Shown here: positions 37,563-44,069 of the stretch, piece after piece | Numbering within the stretch: the stretch's first letter is position 1 | Layout: the number at the start of each line of letters is the position of its first letter | Assembly (NCBI GenBank): GCA_026389555.1 | Contig: JAPLHQ010000004.1 | Span: forward strand, 1 to 44,069 | DNA: 44,069 nucleotides | Reading direction: 5' to 3' | DNA from: Chloroflexota bacterium | Lineage (GTDB): Bacteria; Chloroflexota; Limnocylindria; Limnocylindrales; Limnocylindraceae | Notes under the pieces: generated by a model | What the model was told of the DNA's origin: nothing | Database searches by the model: none | Seen by the model: only the letters and a program-made list of their open reading frames with translations | Made by a program: the position numbers and the translations under genes

Positions 37563-38138
37563 ATGTACGCAGTCATCGAAACAGGTGGGAAGCAGTATCG
37601 CGTGGAGCTCGGCAGCGAGCTGCATGTTGAGTTGCTTGACGCTACCCCAGGTAGCGAGGTCACCTTCGATCGCGTACTCCTTGTTCGCACCGCAACCTCT
37701 ACTGAGGTTGGTACGCCCGTTGTGAGCGGCGCAAAGGTCACCGCACTTGTGGTTGGCCAGGAGCGCGGCGTCAAGACGATCAGCTTTAAGTATCGACCGA
37801 AGGCGCGCAGCCGCGTCACTAAGGGACACCGCCAGGAGCTTCACCTTATTAAGGTCACCGAAGTTGCGGTGAATGGCACCAGCGCGAAGGCACTCTGGGA
37901 GGCCGGCGCAGCTGATCGCGAGAAGGTGAAGGCCGCAGCAGTGAAGGCCGCCGCAGAGCGCGCGCAGGCTGACGCCGCACTCGCCGAGAAGCTGAAGGTT
38001 GCAGCACCGGTTGAGAAGAGCGACGCGAAGGCTGCAGCAAAGCCTGCCGCAAAGAGCGCAGCGAAGCCGGCGGCGAAGTCCACCACGAAGCCAGCAGCGA
38101 AGAAGTCGGCGGCGAAGAAGCCAGCCGACGCTGAATAA
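37563..38138 (+). CDS. rplU: ribosomal protein bL21 with long Lys/Ala tail
   Basis: Residues 1-104 are a full L21 (MYAVIETGGKQYRVELGSE, VLLV, KYRPKARSRVTKGHRQELHLIKVTEV). Residues 105-191 are an added tail: a helical Ala/Glu/Lys part, then repeats of AAKPAAKSAAKP. Many L21 proteins stop near residue 104. The tail is basic and disordered and could contact rRNA or other factors. The gene opens the operon rplU-rpmA-rpmE and further. Confidence 0.95.
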   Translation: MYAVIETGGKQYRVELGSELHVELLDATPGSEVTFDRVLLVRTATSTEVGTPVVSGAKVTALVVGQERGVKTISFKYRPKARSRVTKGHRQELHLIKVTEVAVNGTSAKALWEAGAADREKVKAAAVKAAAERAQADAALAEKLKVAAPVEKSDAKAAAKPAAKSAAKPAAKSTTKPAAKKSAAKKPADAE

Positions 38139-38160
38139 GTAACGAGTCAAGGAGGACGTC

Positions 38161-38427
38161 ATGGCACATAAGAAGGCAGGATCAAGCAGCCGCAACGGAC
38201 GCGACAGCGCTGGTCAGCGCCTTGGCGTGAAGGTTGGCGACGGCGAGTTCATCAACGCAGGCGGCATTATCGTGCGCCAGCGCGGAACGCAGTTTGCCGC
38301 TGGACGTGGCGTTGGCCTTGGGAGCGACTACACCATCTACGCAACCGTTACAGGTCGCGTGAAGTTTGACTACGCGTCGCGCTTGAAGAAGCGCGTCAAC
38401 GTGGTTGCTTCCGCGCCGGACGCCTAG
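38161..38427 (+). CDS. rpmA: ribosomal protein bL27
   Basis: The 88-residue protein begins [18 protein letters not shown] and has [24 protein letters not shown], the standard L27 core near the peptidyl transferase centre. The start at MAHKKAG has no N-terminal cleavage extension. AGGAGG before the ATG supports it. It follows rplU by 22 bp. Confidence 0.98.
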   Translation: MAHKKAGSSSRNGRDSAGQRLGVKVGDGEFINAGGIIVRQRGTQFAAGRGVGLGSDYTIYATVTGRVKFDYASRLKKRVNVVASAPDA

Positions 38428-38437
38428 AGAGTCGCTG

Positions 38438-38647
38438 ATGAAGCCAGAGATTCATCCAAAGTACGGCGAGATCCAGATCACGTGTCTGGCATGCAGCACC
38501 AAGTTCACCGTTGGCTCAACGCGCGCCGGCGAGATGAAGACCGAAGTCTGCTCGAACTGCCACCCGTTCTTTACGGGGAAGCAGATCCTGTTGGACACCG
38601 CAGGTCAGGTGGAGCGATTCCAGAAGCGCCTCGGGCGCTCGCGCTGA
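38438..38647 (+). CDS. rpmE: ribosomal protein bL31, zinc-binding form
   Basis: The 69-residue protein starts MKPEIHPKYGEIQITCLACSTKF and has a second CxxC in EVCSNCHPFFTGKQ. The four Cys mark the zinc-binding (C+) form. The frame is open to 38405, inside rpmA, but the ATG at 38438 begins the typical sequence. It precedes the DUF1385 gene by a few bases. Confidence 0.95.
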   Translation: MKPEIHPKYGEIQITCLACSTKFTVGSTRAGEMKTEVCSNCHPFFTGKQILLDTAGQVERFQKRLGRSR

Positions 38648-38652
38648 TCTCC

Positions 38653-39687
38653 GTGCGACGCCACTGTGGCGTCGTTGTGCGACGCGCATCACACCTTCTC
38701 GCGTTTGGGCTCGCAAACCTTGCCGCCCCTGCGCGCAGCGTGGCCTACGGCGGACAGGCGCTTGTTGACGGAATTCTGATGCGTGGGCCGGCGCATATCG
38801 GCGTGGCGATTCGCGTCCCAGACGGGAGCATCCTCACCACCACTGAACCGCTGCCGAATGGCGTGCTGCGAAAACGTGCGGCAAAACTTCCGATCGCACG
38901 CGGCGTTGTGATCCTTGTTGAGACACTCGTTCTCGGGAGTCGCTGGCTTCTTCGTAGTGCCGAGCTCTCTTCAGGCCAGGCGTCGGTTGGCACGCCTTCA
39001 TCGCGTGGTGATCGCGCGCTCTCCGCGGTGACCGTTGTCCTCACGCTCGTCTTTGTGATGGCGCTCTTCAACATCATCCCAGCGGTGAGCGCGTCGCTTC
39101 TTCTGAGTGCGCTCTCGATTGACTCACTGCTCGCAGAACGCTTGCTGGACGGCATCTTGCAGATCATGATCCTGATCGCGTACCTCTCACTCGCGGGGCG
39201 CAGCCGTGACATTGATCGCACGTATCGCTATCACGGCGCGGAGCACCGCGCGATCCATGCACTAGAGAACGGTGACAAGTTGACGCGCGCCGATCTTGCG
39301 CGCTGGCCAACCGCACACCCACGCTGCGGCACCGAGTTTCTTGTTGTCGTCATTCTGGTGAGCCTCGTCGCCTTCACAACACTCGGCCGTCTCGACCCAC
39401 TCGCAACCGTGGTGAGCCGCATCTTCGGCATCCCACTTGTTGCTGGCCTCGCCTACGAAATCCTTCGCCTCCTCGGGAAGTACCGAACCAATCCGATCGC
39501 TCGCGCGCTCGCCGCACCAGGACTTGCGGTGCAGCGCATCACCACGCGCCTCCCAGATGACGAGATGCATGACGTTGCAATTGCGGCACTCACCGTTGCC
39601 GTAGAAGCTGGCGGCGAGAGCGTCCCCGCCGGGTCAGAGCGACCAGCATGGGGAGCCTTGCAGCACGAGGCGGCAACTCATGGCTGA
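38653..39687 (+). CDS. DUF1385 membrane protein
   Basis: About 344 residues from the GTG at 38653; the exact start is uncertain, since GTGs at 38677 and 38740 are also in frame, and the conserved core begins only at VAYGGQALVDGILMRGP. Then come membrane helices (near LSAVTVVLTLVFVMALFNIIP), the conserved RTYRYHGAEHRAIHALENG and AHPRCGTEFLVVV. His and Cys residues suggest a metal site. The family is almost always next to rpmE and prfA, as here, but its reaction is unknown. Its stop overlaps the prfA start by eight bases. Confidence 0.85.
   Translation: MRRHCGVVVRRASHLLAFGLANLAAPARSVAYGGQALVDGILMRGPAHIGVAIRVPDGSILTTTEPLPNGVLRKRAAKLPIARGVVILVETLVLGSRWLLRSAELSSGQASVGTPSSRGDRALSAVTVVLTLVFVMALFNIIPAVSASLLLSALSIDSLLAERLLDGILQIMILIAYLSLAGRSRDIDRTYRYHGAEHRAIHALENGDKLTRADLARWPTAHPRCGTEFLVVVILVSLVAFTTLGRLDPLATVVSRIFGIPLVAGLAYEILRLLGKYRTNPIARALAAPGLAVQRITTRLPDDEMHDVAIAALTVAVEAGGESVPAGSERPAWGALQHEAATHG
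38656..38674 (+). other. inverted repeat after rpmE
   Basis: CGACGCCA-CTG-TGGCGTCG is a perfect eight-bp stem with a three-base loop, nine bases after the rpmE stop. No U-tract follows. It overlaps the upstream start option of the DUF1385 gene, so it may affect that start or reduce read-through. Confidence 0.4.
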
Positions 39688-40765
39688 GCTCGCGCAACTT
39701 GAGGCACGCCTTGCGATCGCGCTCCGCACCCGCGCCGAACTAGAGGCACAGCTGACGCAGCCAGAGGTGCTCGCCGATCACACAGCACTCGCACGAATCG
39801 GTCGCGAACTGTCGCGTACTGCACCGCTCGCTGAAGCTGCGGCAACGCTGAGCTCCGCGCGCGCGCGAACCAGCGATGCGAAGGCGATGGAGCTTGACCC
39901 TGGCGCGGACGCTGAGATGCGCAGCCTTGCCGCAGCGGAGCGCGCCGCCGCCGAGACGATCGAACGAGAACTGATTGAGCGGCTCCCCGCACTGCTACTT
40001 GACCCTGATCCAAACGACGGGAAGGACGTGCTGATTGAGGTGCGTCCTGCGGCGGGTGGTGACGAGGCGGGAATCTTCGCTGGCGAACTCTTCCGCGGCT
40101 ATCTCCGCTACGCGGAGCGGCGCGGCTGGAAGGTCGAGGTAGACGGCTTGAGTGAAACGGCGCTCGGCGGCGTCCGCGAAGCGATGGCTGAAGTGAGCGG
40201 TCCAGGCGCATGGGCCGCCTTCAAGTGGGAGGCCGGCGTGCATCGCATTCAACGCGTTCCCGCAACTGAATCCTCTGGGCGCATTCACACCAGCACCGCA
40301 ACGGTGGTGGTGCTCCCCGTTGCGGAGGCGGTGGACTTTGTGATTCCTGAAGGTGACATTCGTATTGATGTGAAGCGCGCATCCGGACACGGCGGACAAG
40401 GGGTCAACACCACTGACTCTGCGGTGCGCATCACGCACATCCCGAGCGGCACGGTGGTGGAGATGCAAGACGAGCGCAGCCAGCTGCGCAATAAAGAGAA
40501 GGGGATGGCGATCCTGCGCAGCCGCCTCCTCGCCGCCGAAGAGGAGCGAAAGCGCAGCGCGAACTCTGTTGCGCGAAAGGCGCTGATTGGCACTGGTGAC
40601 CGTAGCGAAAAGATTCGCACCTACAACGGTCCGCAGAACCGCGTCACGGATCATCGCATCGGACTCGATAAGTTTGACGTTGACGGCGTGTTGAGTGGTG
40701 ACTTCGCCGTCTTTCACGATGCGCTCGCTGCGGCCGAACAGGCTGAGCGACTCGCGGGCGACTGA
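39680..40765 (+). CDS. prfA: peptide chain release factor 1
   Basis: The 361-residue RF1 recognises UAA and UAG. It has the codon-reading VPATESSGRIHTSTATV and the catalytic GGQ in ASGHGGQGVNTTDSAVRITH. Its N-terminal helical domain (LAQLEARLAIALRTRAELEAQL) is complete. It shares eight bases with the DUF1385 gene and is followed by prmC after 18 bp. RF2 (prfB) and the enzyme that methylates both are in this window. Confidence 0.97.
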   Translation: MAELAQLEARLAIALRTRAELEAQLTQPEVLADHTALARIGRELSRTAPLAEAAATLSSARARTSDAKAMELDPGADAEMRSLAAAERAAAETIERELIERLPALLLDPDPNDGKDVLIEVRPAAGGDEAGIFAGELFRGYLRYAERRGWKVEVDGLSETALGGVREAMAEVSGPGAWAAFKWEAGVHRIQRVPATESSGRIHTSTATVVVLPVAEAVDFVIPEGDIRIDVKRASGHGGQGVNTTDSAVRITHIPSGTVVEMQDERSQLRNKEKGMAILRSRLLAAEEERKRSANSVARKALIGTGDRSEKIRTYNGPQNRVTDHRIGLDKFDVDGVLSGDFAVFHDALAAAEQAERLAGD

Positions 40766-40783
40766 TTCACAAGGCTGCTGACG

Positions 40784-41911
40784 ATGAGCGAAGAGACGCT
40801 GAGCGGAGAAGCGCACGGTGAGCAACTCATCACCCGCGAAGCGGATGGCCCAACACTGCTGCGCACCGCAGCGGCATCACTAGAGATCGCTGGGAGCTCT
40901 ACGCCACGCTTAGATGCTGAGCTACTCCTCGCCGCACTTCTTGGAACACGCGTCACAACGCTGCGCACCGCCGTTGCGGCGGGCTTCCCACTTCCGCTTC
41001 CGCAAAGCTCAGGACTTCCAGAGCCTGAGCCACTCAGGGAGCGACACGCTGCACTCGCCGAAACGTTGCAGATTGCGCGCGCCGCACTCGCCGCTGGCGA
41101 CGCACCCGCCGCACTCGCCGCGTTGGTGAGCGAGCGAGCGAAGGGCCGACCGATCAGCCACCTCACCGGCACGCGCGGTTTCCGTGCGCTTGAACTTCTC
41201 GTCACCCCCGATGTGCTCGACCCGCGACCGGAGACAGAGCTCGTTGTAGAGACGGCGCTCGCGTACCTTGCTGATCGTGTCGCGGCGGCGCGCGCGCTCG
41301 GTCGCGCACCACAACCGCTGAACGCGGCGGAGATTGGCACGGGGAGTGGCGCAATCGCCATCGCCATTGCATCGGAGTCTCCGGCGCCACTACGACTCAC
41401 CGCAACTGATCTCTCTGGCGACGCACTCGCCGTTGCACGCGCCAACGCCCTGCGCGCCGGCGTTGCTTCGCGCATCACCTTCCTGCACGGCGATCTCGCC
41501 GAACCACTCCTCGCTGCGCGCGCCCCAGGCGATCCCGCGCACCTTGATCTCCTCCTCGCCAACCTCCCTTATGTGCCGAGCGACGAGGTGGATGCGGCGC
41601 GCAGCGCGATCGGTTTCCAGCGCGGTACAGAGAGCGAGCCAACTCCGAGAGACCTCTCGCAGATCTCCATTGCCGCCGAGCCGCGTCTTGCGCTGGATGG
41701 TGGGAGCGACGGCCTTGAGTGCATTCGCCGCCTGATTGCCGAACTGCCGCGTCTTCTGCGCCCAGGCGCCGCAGCGATCTTGGAGTTTGGCGACGGTCAG
41801 GCGGACGCCGTGAGCGCGCTTGTTGGCGGGCTCGGCCTTGGTTGGCGCGTCAGCATCCGCGGTGATCTCTCGGGACGCGCGCGCGTCGCGGAGATTCGTC
41901 GCAGCGGATAG
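40784..41911 (+). CDS. prmC: release-factor glutamine methyltransferase PrmC (HemK)
   Basis: The 375-residue enzyme methylates the Gln of the GGQ motif in RF1 and RF2 with SAM. It has GRPISHLTGTRGFRALEL and the RPETELVVE motif, the SAM site EIGTGSGAIAIAIA (183-196), and the substrate-binding motif NLPY (260-263) where NPPY is usual. It is about 100 residues longer than E. coli PrmC because of insertions at 70-118 and in the catalytic part. Context with prfA is classic. Confidence 0.92.
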   Translation: MSEETLSGEAHGEQLITREADGPTLLRTAAASLEIAGSSTPRLDAELLLAALLGTRVTTLRTAVAAGFPLPLPQSSGLPEPEPLRERHAALAETLQIARAALAAGDAPAALAALVSERAKGRPISHLTGTRGFRALELLVTPDVLDPRPETELVVETALAYLADRVAAARALGRAPQPLNAAEIGTGSGAIAIAIASESPAPLRLTATDLSGDALAVARANALRAGVASRITFLHGDLAEPLLAARAPGDPAHLDLLLANLPYVPSDEVDAARSAIGFQRGTESEPTPRDLSQISIAAEPRLALDGGSDGLECIRRLIAELPRLLRPGAAAILEFGDGQADAVSALVGGLGLGWRVSIRGDLSGRARVAEIRRSG

Positions 41912-41920
41912 GTTAGTCAT

Positions 41921-42778
41921 ATGAGTGACACGCCAATCAAGCTGCTCGTGATGGATCTTGATGGCACGCTGCTCCCCCATGGTGGCGTGATCTCTGAGCG
42001 CACGATCGCCGCGATTCGTGCCGCGCGTGAACTCGGTGTGATCACCACCATCTCCTCCGGCCGCAACATCCCAAGCTTCATTGAGTACGCACGCACTGCA
42101 GGAGTGAACGGGCCACTGATTGGAATGCAGGGGGCGATTGCGCGGGAGCTACCGGCTCCGGGCGAGAGTGGGAGTGGCGCACTGCTTCGACACGCCCCGT
42201 TTACCTCAGCGCTCGCCGCCCGTGCAGTTGAGTGGTGTCGACAGCATGATCTCTGGGGACACGCGGTCATTCAAGACGACTACGCCTTTGATGCAACCGA
42301 CCCGCACTATGAAACCTATCATGGGTGGCTCGCCGGCAACCCTGTTGAGCGCCTTCACTCCATTAAAGATCTTGCGCACCATTTAAGACAAGAGCCGCAG
42401 GAGATCTCAAAGGTTGTTGCGCACGCGCCAGCCGGCCATCCAGAGACGGTGCTGGCGCAGGCACGCGAAACGTTTGGTGGCGATCTTGATGTCACCATCA
42501 GCCACCCTGAGTACCTTGAGTTCACGGCACCCGGCGTCAATAAAGGGGCGGCGCTTGAGTGGCTTGCGGCGCGCCTCAACATCCCGCTGGCCGCAACGAT
42601 GGCGATTGGTGACCAACATAACGACCTCGAGATGCTGCTCGCCGCTGGCCACGGCGTTGCAATGCACGGCGCTCCTGAGGCGGTCCAGCGTGCCGCGCGG
42701 CATCTCGCACCGCCCAGCGAGGAGGACGGCGCAGCGCGCATGATCGAGCGCCTGATCCTCGGTTTGGACGGAGAATAG
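41921..42778 (+). CDS. HAD-superfamily phosphatase, Cof type
   Basis: The 285-residue protein has HAD motif I LLVMDLDGTLLPHGG at the start, motif II TISSGRN, the Lys in GVNKGAALEWLA and motif IV AIGDQHNDLEMLLAAG. The cap between is of the Cof type (DUF family IIB). It hydrolyses a phosphate ester, perhaps a sugar phosphate or nucleotide; substrate not predictable. It lies between prmC (nine bp upstream) and glyA in one operon. Confidence 0.9.
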   Translation: MSDTPIKLLVMDLDGTLLPHGGVISERTIAAIRAARELGVITTISSGRNIPSFIEYARTAGVNGPLIGMQGAIARELPAPGESGSGALLRHAPFTSALAARAVEWCRQHDLWGHAVIQDDYAFDATDPHYETYHGWLAGNPVERLHSIKDLAHHLRQEPQEISKVVAHAPAGHPETVLAQARETFGGDLDVTISHPEYLEFTAPGVNKGAALEWLAARLNIPLAATMAIGDQHNDLEMLLAAGHGVAMHGAPEAVQRAARHLAPPSEEDGAARMIERLILGLDGE

Positions 42779-42782
42779 GGGC

Positions 42783-44069
42783 ATGAGTACTCGGCGCACA
42801 CCAGAGGAGATCCAGGCGCAGCGTGATCCACGGGCGGATCAGAGCCTGCGCGAAGTTGATCCCGCGCTCAGCGCCATCCTTGAGCGCGAAGCGGTGCGCC
42901 AGCGCGATCACATTGAGCTGATCGCCTCTGAGAATTACGCCTACGCCGCAGTTCGTGAGGCGCAAGGAACGATTCTCACCAACAAGTACGCCGAGGGTTA
43001 CCCCGGGAAGCGCTACTACGCCGGGTGTGAACACATTGACTCCGTTGAAGATCTCGCCCGCACACGCGCGCTGCAACTCTTCCCTGGGAGCGAGCATGTC
43101 AACGTGCAACCACACTCAGGCGCTTCGGCGAACATCGCCGCATTCGATACGTTGATGAAGCCAGGCGATCCGTTCGTTGCCATGAGCCTCTCCCAAGGCG
43201 GTCACCTTTCGCACGGCGCCTCCGTCAACGTCTCAGGGAAGTGGTTCACGCCGCACTTTTATGGTGTGCGCGCGGATGACGGCCTCATTGATTGGGAAGG
43301 AGTTGAGCGCGCAGTAGCCGAGGCGAAGCCGAAGGTGCTGATCGCTGGCGCATCTGCCTACCCACGCACGCTCGACTTCAAACGATTCGCAGAGATCGCC
43401 CACGCAGCTGGCGCCAAACTGATGGTGGATATGGCGCACATTTCAGGTGTGATTGCGGCAGGGCTGCACCCTTCGCCGTTCCCGCACGCAGACATTGTCA
43501 CGAGCACCACACATAAGACGCTGCGCGGTCCACGCGGCGGGATCGCCTTCGCTCGTGCCGCAGACGGCGCCGCCATTGATAAGAGCGTCTTCCCGGGAAG
43601 CCAGGGCGGACCACTGATGCACGTGATTGGCGCAAAGGCGGTTGCTTTTTCGCTCGCCCTTGAGCCCGAATTCCGTAGCTACATGAAGCGGACGCTCGAG
43701 AACGCACAAGTGCTCGCCGCCGCACTGAAGTCGAACGGATTTGGCGTGGTGACCGGCGGAACAGATAACCATCTCATCCTCTGCGACGTCACACCACTTG
43801 GTGTGACCGGGAAAGAGGCAACCGCTGCGCTGGAGACGGCGGGAATCACCATCAATAAGAACAGCATTCCAGGCGAGACGCGCTCACCAATGGTGACGAG
43901 TGGTGTTCGCTACGGCACACCAGCAGCGACCACGCGCGGCATGGGGCCTGCAGAGATGGAGCAGATCGCCGTCTGGTCTGCGGAAGCGATTGCGCGCCGC
44001 GAAGACCCCGCTGCGCTTGGGCGTATTGAGGCAGAGGTGATCAAGATGGCACGCGCCTTCCCAGTTCCA
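42783..44069 (+). CDS. glyA: serine hydroxymethyltransferase, 3' end outside window
   Basis: The first 429 codons are present and nearly the whole enzyme is seen. It converts serine and tetrahydrofolate to glycine and methylene-tetrahydrofolate with PLP. Lys245 in TTTHKTLRGPRGG binds PLP. Also present are LIASENYAYAAVREAQGTILTNKYAEGYPGKRYYAG and MVDMAHISGVIAAGLHP. The start ATG has GGGG before it and lies four bases after the HAD stop. The N-terminus has a 15-residue extra segment before the conserved helix. Confidence 0.96.
   Translation, partial: MSTRRTPEEIQAQRDPRADQSLREVDPALSAILEREAVRQRDHIELIASENYAYAAVREAQGTILTNKYAEGYPGKRYYAGCEHIDSVEDLARTRALQLFPGSEHVNVQPHSGASANIAAFDTLMKPGDPFVAMSLSQGGHLSHGASVNVSGKWFTPHFYGVRADDGLIDWEGVERAVAEAKPKVLIAGASAYPRTLDFKRFAEIAHAAGAKLMVDMAHISGVIAAGLHPSPFPHADIVTSTTHKTLRGPRGGIAFARAADGAAIDKSVFPGSQGGPLMHVIGAKAVAFSLALEPEFRSYMKRTLENAQVLAAALKSNGFGVVTGGTDNHLILCDVTPLGVTGKEATAALETAGITINKNSIPGETRSPMVTSGVRYGTPAATTRGMGPAEMEQIAVWSAEAIARREDPAALGRIEAEVIKMARAFPVP

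Overview
The window is a GC-rich bacterial chromosome segment centred on the replication origin. It looks like ordinary vertically inherited core genome: no insertion sequences, phage genes, CRISPR arrays, rRNA or tRNA genes were seen, and the only RNA gene found is tmRNA. Gene content and style point to a Chloroflexota-like bacterium with a streamlined genome. The main hints are tandem GT-C glycosyltransferases, a BFN-family gene, DciA as helicase loader, a YidC with a possible lipoprotein-type N-terminus, and parAB next to gyrBA. The phylum call is inference from gene style (moderate), and no class is claimed.

Left arm (1-12.5 kb). A PurH-like protein runs off the left edge; its catalytic motifs are eroded. 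After two small genes of unclear role comes a 1387-residue protein that joins two GT-C glycosyltransferase units, with a large repeat-rich domain inserted in the second. It is divergent, by 28 bp, from a GT2 enzyme of the polyprenyl-phosphate sugar synthase type that could make its lipid-linked donor. Next come a BFN-family protein and a membrane-anchored protein with a PP2C-like N-terminus and an outer propeller-like domain, then dciA, recF and dnaN, all leftward. The dnaN-dnaA spacer carries several GC-adapted DnaA boxes and an AT-rich tract and is the best oriC candidate.

Centre (12.7-33.8 kb). dnaA faces left. rpmH-rnpA-yidD-yidC-khpB face right and are tightly overlapped, making ribosomal protein L34, RNase P protein and the membrane insertion machinery. 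A DUF4287/DUF1801 gene follows. A long leftward series then runs parA-parB-gyrB-gyrA-prs-orf77-secA-prfB-ftsE-ftsX-ctpA-smpB-ssrA, read here from right to left. It couples chromosome partition and topology, nucleotide supply, secretion, division-site peptidoglycan control, translation termination and ribosome rescue. prfB is expressed by a +1 programmed frameshift whose two parts can both be read. smpB has a structured leader, and a near-consensus parS lies just upstream of parA.

Right arm (33.8-44 kb). mreD-mrdA-rodA make the cell-elongation machinery. Behind a clear sigma70-type promoter and a hairpin-rich leader lies rplU-rpmA-rpmE-DUF1385-prfA-prmC-HAD-glyA. glyA runs off the right edge. 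Together the window holds RF1, RF2, the methylase that modifies both, SmpB, tmRNA and a tail-specific protease. Several proteins carry Lys/Ala/Pro-rich or Arg/Glu-rich disordered tails. No wholly new multi-gene system is evident. The strongest unusual items are the inserted GT-C, the eroded PurH, the PP2C-like/propeller protein and the smpB leader.
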